A stretch of 26,821 bases of DNA. Origin: Flavobacteriaceae bacterium (GTDB lineage Bacteria > Bacteroidota > Bacteroidia > Flavobacteriales > Flavobacteriaceae). The notes beneath the pieces are model-generated. The model was not told the DNA's origin and did not search any database. It worked only from the letters and a program-made list of their open reading frames with translations. Both the position numbers and the translations under genes were made by a program. Positions 1 to 8,466 of the stretch are shown here, in pieces. The first letter of the stretch is position 1; the number at the start of each line of letters is the position of its first letter. The stretch spans positions 1-26,821 of the forward strand of contig JAURBD010000009.1 in NCBI GenBank assembly GCA_030829155.1, written 5' to 3'.

Positions 1-321
1 AATGGAAAAGTAGACCAAAACTCCCAAACAATTAAAGTATTCATTGCAGTTCAGGATTCAAATTTGAAAGAAGGTCAGTTCCTTGAAGCCCAAATCAAAG
101 CAAGGGATCAACCAAACGCTTTTGAAATCGACCGCAGCTTATTGCTAGAGGGTAATCAACTTTATACAATACAAGAATCAATATTAAAACTTATTGCTGT
201 CGAGCCTGTCTTTTTTTCAGATAAAAAAGTTGTCTTAATAGGTATACCGAATGGAACAATTCTTCTGGCTAAACCAGTTATTGGCGCATATTCAGGAATG
301 TTAGTTCAAATTTTTGAATAA
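1..321 (+). CDS. RND efflux membrane-fusion (adaptor) subunit, C-terminal part
   Basis: The reading frame is open from base 1, so this is the last 106 residues of a gene that starts before the window. The sequence has the short beta-strand pattern of the C-terminal membrane-proximal region of HlyD/AcrA-type periplasmic adaptors, and ends in LLAKPVIGAYSGMLVQIFE. Such adaptors link an inner-membrane RND pump to a TolC-type channel. The identification rests mainly on context: a complete RND permease gene starts 24 bp downstream, followed by a TolC-like gene. An in-frame TTG at 64 is internal and not a real start. The signal peptide or lipid anchor and the hairpin and lipoyl domains lie outside the window and cannot be checked. 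Confidence 0.8.
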   Translation, partial: NGKVDQNSQTIKVFIAVQDSNLKEGQFLEAQIKARDQPNAFEIDRSLLLEGNQLYTIQESILKLIAVEPVFFSDKKVVLIGIPNGTILLAKPVIGAYSGMLVQIFE

Positions 322-345
322 ATTATAGGGTCAGAATTATAAAGA

Positions 346-3300
346 ATGAGAAAATTAATCCAATACTTTATTAAATATCATGTTGCAGTAAATGTAATTA
401 TTATTGCAGTAATTATTTTTGGGATTGTAGGCGCATCTTTACTCAAGTCTTCCTTTTTTCCTTTGACAGACTCTAAGATTATAAAAGTCAATGTAATTTA
501 TCCTGGTTCATCTCCAAAAGAAATAGAGGAGGGAGTTATTCTTAAAATAGAAGATAATCTAAAGGGGCTGGAAGGTGTTGAACGGGTAACCTCTACTTCT
601 CAAGAAAACAGCGGAGTAATCAATGTAGAAATCGAAAAAGGGCGTGATGTTGATTTTATGCTTCTTCAAGTTAAAAATGCGGTTGACCGAGTTCCATCAT
701 ATCCAATTGGAATGGAACCTCTGGTTGTTTCAAAGCAAGAACAAATTAGACCTACTATTAGTTTTGCTGTTAGTGGGGAAGGAATCCCTTTAGCTATACT
801 TAAACAAATAGGGAGACAAGTTGAAAATGATATTCGAGCAATAGACGGAATATCACAAATAAATATCTCGGGTTATCCAGAAGAAGAAATAGAAATCGCA
901 GTGATTGAGGAAAATTTATTGGCGTATAACCTAACATTCACTCAAATAACACAAGCTGTTGCAAATTCAAATCTTTTGATAACTGGAGGAACAATAAAAA
1001 CTAGATCAGAAGACTTTTTAATTCGTGCCAATAACAAAAAATATTATGCAAATGAATTGGCAAACTTAATTATAAGAGCTGATAATCAAGGAACTACGAT
1101 TAGACTTAAAGATGTCGCCATTATTAGAGATCGCTTTTCAGAAACACCCAATCGATCTTTTTTTAACGAAAATATTTCCGTAAACTTTACCATAAATAGC
1201 ACCAATTCTGAAGATCTTATATCGTCTGCAGAGAAAATTAAAGCCTATATCCAAGACTTCAATCAAAAACAAGAAAATGTAAAACTGAATGTTTTAAATG
1301 ATCAATCGATTACACTAACTCAAAGAACACAATTACTGTCAGAAAATGCACTAATAGGAGTGTTTTTGGTATTAATTTTTTTATCCTTATTCTTAAACAC
1401 TCGTTTGGCATTTTGGGTTGCTTTTGGATTACCCATTTCTTTTTTAGGGATGTTTATTTTTGCGGGATATTTTGATGTAACTATAAATGTCCTTTCTCTT
1501 TTTGGTATGATTATCGTAATTGGTATTCTTGTAGACGATGGGATTGTAATTGCTGAAAATATTTATCAGCATTACGAAAAAGGGAAATCTCCTGAACAAG
1601 CATCAATTGATGGAACTCTTGAGGTAATACCACCAATCTTGTCTGCCATTGTAACCACCATTTTAGCATTTTCGCTTTTCCTGTTTTTAGACAGTACAAT
1701 AGGTGATTTTTTTGGTGAAGTATCGGTTGTAGTAATCATTACCTTGCTTTTTTCTCTAGTTGAAGCACTGATTATTTTGCCTGTTCATTTAGCCCACTCT
1801 AAAGCCCTAAAACCTCAAGATCAAAATCCTAAAAAACTACTAGCTAGAATATTTTTTAAATTAAGATACATTAACACTTTTGGGGATAACCTAATGAAAT
1901 GGATGCGAGACCAAATATATTCGCCCATTTTAAGTTTTTCTTTAAAAAACAGAATATTGGTGTTTTCTATTTTCTTGGGCTGCCTCATTTTATCTTTTGG
2001 GTCTGTAGGTGGAGGAATTATCAGAACATCTTTTTTTCCACAAATTGCCAGCGATAGAGTATCCATAAATTTACAAATGCCCAACGGGACCAACGAGCTT
2101 ATAACCGATTCAATCATCAACACAATCGAACAAAAAGCAAAACAAGTAAATCAAGAATTAACCAGTAAATTCCTTTCTGGAACGGACAAGATACTCTTTC
2201 AAAACATAGTTAAAAATATTGGTCCAGGTTCCTCAAAGGGAAGTTTAATAATCAACCTGCTTCCGGGAGAAAATCGCCCTACAAATTTGAGTTCAACTAT
2301 TGTAGCTAATCGAATTCAAGAGAGTGTTGGAAATATAATTGGAGTTGAAAGCCTTGTTTTTGGATCAGGAGGAAATTTTGGAGGCTCACCAGTATCGGTT
2401 TCCTTGTTAGGGACTAACATACAAGAATTAAAAGCTGCAAAAAAAGAACTCAGAACAATCTTAGAAAACAACTCTGCCCTAAAAGACATAACAGACAATG
2501 ATCCATTAGGAATAAAAGAAATTCAGTTGGAATTGAAAGATAATGCATACCTCTTAGGTCTAGACTATCGTTCTGTAATGAGTCAGGTAAGGGCAGGATT
2601 TTTTGGAGTCGAAGCACAACGATTTCAAAGAAATCAAGATGAGATTAGGATCTGGGTTCGATACGATCGTCAAAATCGATCTTCTATAAATGATTTGGAT
2701 CAAATGCGAATATTAACCCCCACAGGAAATCGAGTACCCTTAACAGAAATCGCAAATTATAGTATTGCTAGAGGTGAAGTAGCGGTTAATCATTTAGACG
2801 GAAGGAGAGAAATTCAAATTTCTGCAGATATTAAAGATCAAAAGACAACCAGTTCAACTGATGTTATGAACGATTTGAAAACGGTTGTTTTACCCAAAAT
2901 ATTATCTAAATATCCTTCTGTTAGCCCTTCATTTGAAGGACAAAATCGCGAGGTACAAAAACTCCTCGATTCATTGCGCCTAGCAGGATTGTCTATTCTA
3001 GCTTTGATTTATATTACCATCGCTTTTGCTTTTAGAAGTTACAGTCAACCCGTTCTTTTAATTCTCCTTGTTCCCTTGAGTTTAACTGCAGTTTTCTGGG
3101 GACATTGGATTCATGGTTTCTCGGTTAATGTTTTGTCTTTATTGGGAATAATTGCTCTAATAGGAATCATGGTAAATGATGGACTTGTTTTTATTGGAAG
3201 GTTCAACGGTAACTTGAAAGACGGGATGATATTTGATGATGCCTTATATGAGGCAGGGAAATCTCGTTTCAGAGCAATTTTTTTAACTTCAATTACTACC

Positions 3301-3576
3301 ATTGCAGGATTAACACCTCTTATTTTTGAAAAGAGTTTACAAGCTCAGTTTCTAAAACCGATGGCGATCTCTGTTGCTTATGGAATAGGTTTTGCAACCT
3401 TGCTAACCCTTTTGGTATTGCCCATGTTTTTGTCTTTTAGCAATCAACTTAAAGTAGGTTTAAAATGGATTTCAACGGGTCAAATAATTGCAAAAGAAAA
3501 AGTTGAACGAGCAGTTATTGAACAAGCTGAAAATAAATATATGTCAAATTCAGAAGAACAAAACTTACATAAATGA
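346..3576 (+). CDS. RND-family efflux transporter permease (AcrB/MdtB-like)
   Basis: A proton-driven inner-membrane efflux pump of 1076 residues, the usual RND length. A first membrane helix (about residues 11-33) is followed by a large periplasmic porter region, a block of helices around residues 340-540, a second periplasmic region and a second helix block at the C-terminus: the duplicated RND layout. The fourth-helix motif GILVDDGIVIAENI carries the adjacent acids Asp397-Asp398, matching the proton-relay Asp pair of AcrB. The second half has the related GIMVNDGLVFIGRF, where Asn-Asp replaces Asp-Asp. The start is an ATG 24 bp after the adaptor gene, and the TolC gene follows after 31 bp, so all three are probably one transcript. 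The substrate (drug, lipid, metal or other) cannot be read from the sequence. Confidence 0.95.
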   Translation: MRKLIQYFIKYHVAVNVIIIAVIIFGIVGASLLKSSFFPLTDSKIIKVNVIYPGSSPKEIEEGVILKIEDNLKGLEGVERVTSTSQENSGVINVEIEKGRDVDFMLLQVKNAVDRVPSYPIGMEPLVVSKQEQIRPTISFAVSGEGIPLAILKQIGRQVENDIRAIDGISQINISGYPEEEIEIAVIEENLLAYNLTFTQITQAVANSNLLITGGTIKTRSEDFLIRANNKKYYANELANLIIRADNQGTTIRLKDVAIIRDRFSETPNRSFFNENISVNFTINSTNSEDLISSAEKIKAYIQDFNQKQENVKLNVLNDQSITLTQRTQLLSENALIGVFLVLIFLSLFLNTRLAFWVAFGLPISFLGMFIFAGYFDVTINVLSLFGMIIVIGILVDDGIVIAENIYQHYEKGKSPEQASIDGTLEVIPPILSAIVTTILAFSLFLFLDSTIGDFFGEVSVVVIITLLFSLVEALIILPVHLAHSKALKPQDQNPKKLLARIFFKLRYINTFGDNLMKWMRDQIYSPILSFSLKNRILVFSIFLGCLILSFGSVGGGIIRTSFFPQIASDRVSINLQMPNGTNELITDSIINTIEQKAKQVNQELTSKFLSGTDKILFQNIVKNIGPGSSKGSLIINLLPGENRPTNLSSTIVANRIQESVGNIIGVESLVFGSGGNFGGSPVSVSLLGTNIQELKAAKKELRTILENNSALKDITDNDPLGIKEIQLELKDNAYLLGLDYRSVMSQVRAGFFGVEAQRFQRNQDEIRIWVRYDRQNRSSINDLDQMRILTPTGNRVPLTEIANYSIARGEVAVNHLDGRREIQISADIKDQKTTSSTDVMNDLKTVVLPKILSKYPSVSPSFEGQNREVQKLLDSLRLAGLSILALIYITIAFAFRSYSQPVLLILLVPLSLTAVFWGHWIHGFSVNVLSLLGIIALIGIMVNDGLVFIGRFNGNLKDGMIFDDALYEAGKSRFRAIFLTSITTIAGLTPLIFEKSLQAQFLKPMAISVAYGIGFATLLTLLVLPMFLSFSNQLKVGLKWISTGQIIAKEKVERAVIEQAENKYMSNSEEQNLHK

Positions 3577-3607
3577 TCTTATGTTTAAAAAGACACCCTC
3601 TTTGTAA

Positions 3608-4972
3608 ATGAAAAATATAATTTTATACTTTCTATTTTTAACAGGAGTTTTCTATGGAGCTTTTGCTCAAGAAACACGATTAACCAAGGAAGATGCAATT
3701 TCACTGGTTTTAGAAAAAAATCATGGCATTTTATTAGCCAAGAATACGATTAATATTGCTTCAAATAATAAAAGTTTGTTGAATTCAGGTTACCTTCCAA
3801 TTCTTTCAGGAACAAGTAACGCAAATTATAACAATGGAGATAGAACAACAGAATTTCCCGGGCAATTCATAGATGACCCTACTACAGGCTTAAAAGTACC
3901 TGCACCAAACAACGAATTAATAGGGGCAGAAAGTAGAAATTATGGCGCATCTATTAATTTAAATTACAACTTATTTGACGGTCTTGGCCGAGTATTTAAT
4001 TACAAAAAGCTAAAGGAACAATATAATCTAACCGAACTTCAGGCACGTGAAACCATAGAAAATACAATTTTACAATTGTTCAGTGTATACTATAATATTG
4101 CAACGCTTACCGAAAACAAAGAGGTTTTAAGGCAAGCTTTTATAGTTTCCAAATCCAGAATTAAACGTGCACAATATGCTTTTGAGTTTGGCCAAGGATC
4201 CATGTTAGAAGTACTTAATTCTCAGGTTGATGCAACCAATGATAGTATAAACATCATCAATGCCGAACAACAGCTTAAAAACTCTAAACGAGACTTAAAT
4301 TTTCTTTTAGGCCAAGAATTAAATACTTTTTTTGAGGTAGATACTGATGTTATTTTTATTCCAAAAGAAGATTTACTCAATTATATGGAAATTTCAAAAA
4401 GCACAAACGTTTCACTTCTTCAACAAGACAAAAACTTATTGATTAATGAATACGATATTAAAGTAGCCAAATCGGGATATTTACCCAAAATAGGCCTGAG
4501 GGGATCTTACGGATGGAATTATGCCCAAAGTGCACCAAGCGCTTTTTTTCCGAGTATAAACAACAGCAACCTTGACCTAGGATTATCTGTAAATTTAACT
4601 TGGAATATTTTTGATGGTGGAACATCTTCTGTACGAATCAAAAACGCTAAAATCGCTCTCAACAATCAAGAAATCTTAAAACAGCAATTAGAATTACAGA
4701 TTGAAAGAGATTTGATGAATGCACTTGAAATTTATCAAAACAGACAAGTTGTTTTTAGTATTCAAGAGAAAAATGTAGAAACCAACCAAAATAATTTTGA
4801 TCGATCAAAAGAACAATTCAGTTTAGGGAGTATATCTTCTATTTCATTCAGACAAGCCCAGATCAATCTTATGAACGCCCAAACCAACAAGAATAAAGCA
4901 AAGTATGATGCTAAATTAGCAGAACTACAACTTCTTCAACTTACAGGGCAACTCCTCAACGTGGAATTTTAA
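3608..4972 (+). CDS. TolC-family outer membrane efflux protein
   Basis: A 454-residue protein with an N-terminal signal peptide (hydrophobic residues about 4-20, probable cleavage after FAQ). Its two halves are similar: each has an amphipathic beta-strand region rich in Asn, Tyr and Gly (LNYNLFDGLGRVF in the first, LTWNIFDGGTSSV in the second) followed by long Gln/Asn-rich helices. This is the outer membrane efflux protein (OEP/TolC) pattern, which trimerises into an outer-membrane barrel with a periplasmic helical tunnel. It is the third gene of the adaptor-permease-channel operon and meets the membrane protein gene on the opposite strand 31 bp downstream. I saw no convincing hairpin terminator in that gap. 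Confidence 0.93.
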   Translation: MKNIILYFLFLTGVFYGAFAQETRLTKEDAISLVLEKNHGILLAKNTINIASNNKSLLNSGYLPILSGTSNANYNNGDRTTEFPGQFIDDPTTGLKVPAPNNELIGAESRNYGASINLNYNLFDGLGRVFNYKKLKEQYNLTELQARETIENTILQLFSVYYNIATLTENKEVLRQAFIVSKSRIKRAQYAFEFGQGSMLEVLNSQVDATNDSINIINAEQQLKNSKRDLNFLLGQELNTFFEVDTDVIFIPKEDLLNYMEISKSTNVSLLQQDKNLLINEYDIKVAKSGYLPKIGLRGSYGWNYAQSAPSAFFPSINNSNLDLGLSVNLTWNIFDGGTSSVRIKNAKIALNNQEILKQQLELQIERDLMNALEIYQNRQVVFSIQEKNVETNQNNFDRSKEQFSLGSISSISFRQAQINLMNAQTNKNKAKYDAKLAELQLLQLTGQLLNVEF

Positions 4973-5003
4973 AAACCTTTTATAAAGAGTAAGCCCCCGT
5001 TGA

Positions 5004-5744
5004 CTAAAAATTGTTTTTGTGAACAAGTTTATCAAAACCATAAACTTGATGGAGAATCGAAATCATAAAAGTCAATACTATGGACTTTTGAGCTATTACT
5101 TGAAGCATCCATTCTGCTTCCGTAAAAATCTTTTTGGGGCCAATTTCAGGTCCAAAAAACAGAATCCCCAAATAAACAAAAAGGAGAACACAAAAGGATA
5201 AATAACCCATAACATATTGGTTATTTAACAAATTGGAGTGGTACACCGTCATGCTGTGAAGGATGCAGAGCAAAAACAGAATTAAAAAAGCACCGTTGGC
5301 AAAAAATACATGTAAACTAAAATTAAGATCATGAGGGACTAAACCAATTCCAGCATAAAAACCCCCAGCCAACAACCCTATCGGTTTGCTCATTTGAGCA
5401 TAAAATTGAGCTTTTTTAGAGTCATTTAAAACTCTAAACACTTCCTTGAATTGAATGTAAAAAAACATCAAAGTAACTCCAATAAGGATCAATCCTCCAT
5501 TAAATAAAAGCATTGAAGCGGTGTTTTTTTTTTGGATTATTGCAGGATTGGATTGATTTGTATTGGTTTTTAATTCTCCTAATTCACTCAAAAAGTTATG
5601 AGTAAACGAGTAGTGATCGGATTTAAATCCTATTTCCTCTTTTTCTGAACCCGGGTGAAGATAAGCTGCTGCAATGCAACTCAAAAAAAACAAGCTAATG
5701 GAAAGTATTGGGAGTTTAACTAGAGCAAATTTAATTTTTTTCAC
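5004..5744 (-). CDS. Six-helix integral membrane protein, possibly DUF998-like; GTG start
   Basis: A 246-residue protein with about six hydrophobic segments: near residues 10-30, 76-100, 117-137, 146-168, 177-199 and 212-234. The stretch after helix 1 (LHPGS..., then SFTHNFLSELGEL) resembles the loop of DUF998 membrane proteins, where a His/Asn and Ser-Asp/Glu-Leu-Gly motif follows the first helix. I assign this by pattern only. The start is a GTG at 5744-5742: the frame closes with a stop at 5759-5757, no ATG lies between, and the next internal Met is about 75 residues in, after the first helix. It is divergent from the DUF1295 gene. Its biochemical role is unknown. Confidence 0.72.
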   Translation of the reverse strand: MKKIKFALVKLPILSISLFFLSCIAAAYLHPGSEKEEIGFKSDHYSFTHNFLSELGELKTNTNQSNPAIIQKKNTASMLLFNGGLILIGVTLMFFYIQFKEVFRVLNDSKKAQFYAQMSKPIGLLAGGFYAGIGLVPHDLNFSLHVFFANGAFLILFLLCILHSMTVYHSNLLNNQYVMGYLSFCVLLFVYLGILFFGPEIGPKKIFTEAEWMLQVIAQKSIVLTFMISILHQVYGFDKLVHKNNF

Positions 5745-5762
5745 AGATACATTTGATTAGGC

Positions 5763-5821
5763 ACAATTAATTTAAGATTAAAGAGGGAAGATAAGAATCA
5801 ATTGTTTAATACAATTAATTT
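5763..5821. repeat. Repeated ACAATTAATTT element in a divergent intergenic region
   Basis: The 144-bp region between the divergent genes at 5744 and 5889 holds an 11-nt direct repeat, ACAATTAATTT, at 5763-5773 and 5811-5821. The second copy also pairs with an upstream AATTGT at 5800-5805, giving an inverted repeat with a 5-nt loop (AATTGT, TTAAT, ACAATT). The arrangement could be a regulator binding region serving both promoters. The region is very AT-rich, so chance similarity is a real alternative. Otherwise I see no RNA gene or small ORF here. Confidence 0.35.
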
Positions 5822-5888
5822 CTTGAAAGATATATCATTATATTCTTAAACTATTTGAAGATTAAAACATACATTTAAAGAAAAGAAT

Positions 5889-6761
5889 ATGAATGAAATT
5901 ATAAAACGATTAATTGCAATTATAACGGTATTGTTTTTAAGTCTTCTTCTGAATAAAGCGACTACTTTAGATCAACAATCAACACTTCTTGTAAGTTTAG
6001 GCCTTCAAATTTTGGTCATAATTTTTGCAATTCAGTTTGTGGTTTTTCTGATTTCATTTTTTTTAAAAACAGAACACTTTTATGATTTAACAGGAGGGAT
6101 TACCTATATTTCTGTCGTTCTATTTGCACTTTATCAGCAACATTTGACTGAAGTTTTAAATTTACGGTCAATAATTTTAGCAAGCCTAATATTGATTTGG
6201 GCTCTACGTTTGAGTTCTTTTTTGTTTCTGAGGATCAAAAAAGCTGGAAAAGACCGAAGGTTTGATCAAATTAAAACCAGTTTTACACGTTTTATGTTAG
6301 CTTGGACTCTTCAAGGGTTTTGGGTGTTTATGTGTACGCTTCCCGCGATAACCACTTTTGCTTCAGAATCAAAACCCATGGATATTTATTTAATTTTAGG
6401 GACATTGCTTTGGTTTTTTGGTTTTTTTATTGAAGTAACAGCTGATCGACAAAAATCAGCATTTAATAGAGACTCCAAAAATCACGGTAAATTTATTTCG
6501 ACAGGACTTTGGTCTATATCAAGACATCCAAATTATGTAGGAGAATTATTCTTGTGGATAGGGATTTCAATAATATCTTTCCCCACCTTTGAAGGCTTTC
6601 AATACTTGGCTCTCATATCCCCTTTTTTCACTTATATTTTACTTACCCGAGTAAGTGGAGTAAACCTCCTTGAGGCTAGTGCTGACAAAAAGTGGGGAGC
6701 TTCTGAAGCCTATCAAAAATACAAAAATAACACCCCGATTTTTTTTCCATTTAAAAATTAG
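5889..6761 (+). CDS. DUF1295-family membrane protein (steroid 5-alpha-reductase / ICMT-like fold)
   Basis: A 290-residue polytopic membrane protein. The C-terminal third carries the family signature: FNRDSKNHGKFISTGLW followed by SISRHPNYVGELFLW, the [S/G]-R-H-P-N-Y-x-G-E motif shared by DUF1295, steroid 5-alpha-reductase C-terminal and isoprenylcysteine methyltransferase-like proteins. In that superfamily the motif binds the cofactor (NADPH or S-adenosylmethionine). Hydrophobic segments run through the N-terminal two thirds. Substrate and reaction in bacteria are not established, so it could be a reductase or a methyltransferase. The ATG at 5889 is preceded by an A-rich stretch (aaagaaaaga) that may act as ribosome contact. 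It is transcribed away from the six-helix membrane protein gene. Confidence 0.87.
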   Translation: MNEIIKRLIAIITVLFLSLLLNKATTLDQQSTLLVSLGLQILVIIFAIQFVVFLISFFLKTEHFYDLTGGITYISVVLFALYQQHLTEVLNLRSIILASLILIWALRLSSFLFLRIKKAGKDRRFDQIKTSFTRFMLAWTLQGFWVFMCTLPAITTFASESKPMDIYLILGTLLWFFGFFIEVTADRQKSAFNRDSKNHGKFISTGLWSISRHPNYVGELFLWIGISIISFPTFEGFQYLALISPFFTYILLTRVSGVNLLEASADKKWGASEAYQKYKNNTPIFFPFKN

Positions 6762-6793
6762 TTTCAACAAACATTTTTGCTCAATTTTATGTG

Positions 6794-6801
6794 TACATTT
6801 G
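6794..6801 (+). promoter_or_regulatory. Possible Bacteroidota -7 element upstream of pruA
   Basis: TACATTTG matches the TAnnTTTG -7 consensus of Bacteroidota primary sigma-factor promoters and lies 36 bp before the pruA ATG. The nearest TTTG upstream (6776-6779) leaves only a 14-nt spacer, shorter than the usual 19-22 nt, so no proper -33 box is seen. If real, transcription would start near 6808. Confidence 0.3.
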
Positions 6802-6837
6802 ATTTGAATTGTATTCTAAATTACTAAACAAAAAATC

Positions 6838-8466
6838 ATGTCAAATAGTTTTTTAAAATCACCTACTCCAATCAACGAGCCCGTAAAGTCATACGCGCCA
6901 AAAACTCCAGAACGTGCCCTAATAACCGCAACTTACGATGACCTTTTTTCTAAAGAAATTCATATCCCAATGAAAATAGGAGGAGAAGAAGTAGATTCTT
7001 CCCAAACCAATACCATGCATCCTCCTCACGACCACAAGCAGCTTTTGGGAACCTATAGCTTGGCTTCGGAATCACATGTAGAACAAGCAATTGCTGCAGC
7101 ATTACAAGCCAGAAAGCCATGGGCAAAAATGCCTTTTGCAGCAAGAGCTGCGATTTTCTTAAAAGCAGCCGAACTGATTGCAGGTCCCTATCGTTATATC
7201 ATCAACGCATCTACAATGATTGCCCAATCCAAAACTGTGCACCAAGCAGAAATTGACGCAGCTTGTGAGTTTATTGATTTCCTCAGATTCAATGTGCGTT
7301 TTGCTGAGGAGATATATCAAGACCAACCTACCTCTTCTGGAGGAGTATGGAATCATATTCACTACCGTCCATTGGAAGGATTTATCTACGCAGTAAGTCC
7401 CTTTAACTTTACAGCAATTGCAGGAAATCTTTCAGCTGCTCCAGCACTTATGGGGAATACTATTGTTTGGAAACCAAGTGACCATCAAATGTTTTCTGCA
7501 AAAGTTATTATGGATGTTTTCGAAGAGGCAGGATTACCAAAAGGAGTAATTAATATGATAAATGGTGATCCAGAAATGGTAACCAACACCATTCTTAAAA
7601 GCCCTGATTTTGCTGGAATCCATTTTACGGGATCAACACAAGTATTTAAAAATATTTGGCAAAAAATAGGGAGTAACATTCACAACTACAAAACCTATCC
7701 AAGAATTGTTGGGGAGACTGGAGGGAAAGATTATATCGTAGTCCATAATTCAGCTGAGGTTACCGAAGTTGTTACAGCAATAGTTCGCGGAGCCTTTGAA
7801 TTCCAAGGGCAGAAATGCTCCGCAGCTTCAAGAGTTTACCTTCCTAAGTCAAAATCAAAAGTTATTTTAGATCAGATGGTTAGGGATATAAAAACTATCA
7901 CACTCGGGTCTCCAAGAGAATTGAAAAATTTTATGACTTCAGTAATTCACAAAGGATCTTTTGACCGTCTTAGTGCGGCGATTGAACAAGCAAAAAAAGA
8001 TTCAGATGTAGAGATTTTAGTTGGAGGAACTTATGACGATTCAAAAGGATATTTTATTGATCCTACAGTTTTAGTGACTACAAACCCTAGGTATGATTCT
8101 ATGGAACGCGAACTATTTGGCCCTTTGGTAACAGTATATGTATATGAAGATAACCAATGGGAAGATACTCTGAAATTGGTTGATTCAACTTCTGAATATG
8201 CTCTTACAGGAGCTATAATGGTTAAGGATCGTATAGTAATAGAAGAAGCACGTATTGCTTTAGAAAATAGCGCAGGAAATTTCTATATCAACGATAAACC
8301 AAGTGGAGCTGTGGTAGGACAACAACCTTTTGGAGGTGCCCGTGGATCTGGGACAAATGATAAAGCTGGATCAAAACAAAACCTTTTACGCTGGGTATCC
8401 CCTCAATTGGTAAAAGAAACTCTTAATCCACCAATAAATTACCGTTACCCCTACATGGATGAATAG
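6838..8466 (+). CDS. pruA: L-glutamate gamma-semialdehyde (delta-1-pyrroline-5-carboxylate) dehydrogenase
   Basis: An NAD-dependent aldehyde dehydrogenase of 542 residues that oxidises glutamate semialdehyde, the open form of P5C, to glutamate. This is the last step of proline and ornithine breakdown. The general base lies in VGETGGKD (Glu293) and the nucleophile in FQGQKCSAAS (Cys327). The C-terminal GQQPFGGARGSGTNDK motif is the P5CDH signature. The length and the N-terminal extension before the ALDH core fit the group 1 P5CDH that includes mitochondrial ALDH4A1, rather than the RocA or PutA-fused forms. Its stop overlaps the start of the proline dehydrogenase gene by 8 bp, which suggests translational coupling and fits channelling of P5C between separate enzymes. 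Confidence 0.97.
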   Translation: MSNSFLKSPTPINEPVKSYAPKTPERALITATYDDLFSKEIHIPMKIGGEEVDSSQTNTMHPPHDHKQLLGTYSLASESHVEQAIAAALQARKPWAKMPFAARAAIFLKAAELIAGPYRYIINASTMIAQSKTVHQAEIDAACEFIDFLRFNVRFAEEIYQDQPTSSGGVWNHIHYRPLEGFIYAVSPFNFTAIAGNLSAAPALMGNTIVWKPSDHQMFSAKVIMDVFEEAGLPKGVINMINGDPEMVTNTILKSPDFAGIHFTGSTQVFKNIWQKIGSNIHNYKTYPRIVGETGGKDYIVVHNSAEVTEVVTAIVRGAFEFQGQKCSAASRVYLPKSKSKVILDQMVRDIKTITLGSPRELKNFMTSVIHKGSFDRLSAAIEQAKKDSDVEILVGGTYDDSKGYFIDPTVLVTTNPRYDSMERELFGPLVTVYVYEDNQWEDTLKLVDSTSEYALTGAIMVKDRIVIEEARIALENSAGNFYINDKPSGAVVGQQPFGGARGSGTNDKAGSKQNLLRWVSPQLVKETLNPPINYRYPYMDE

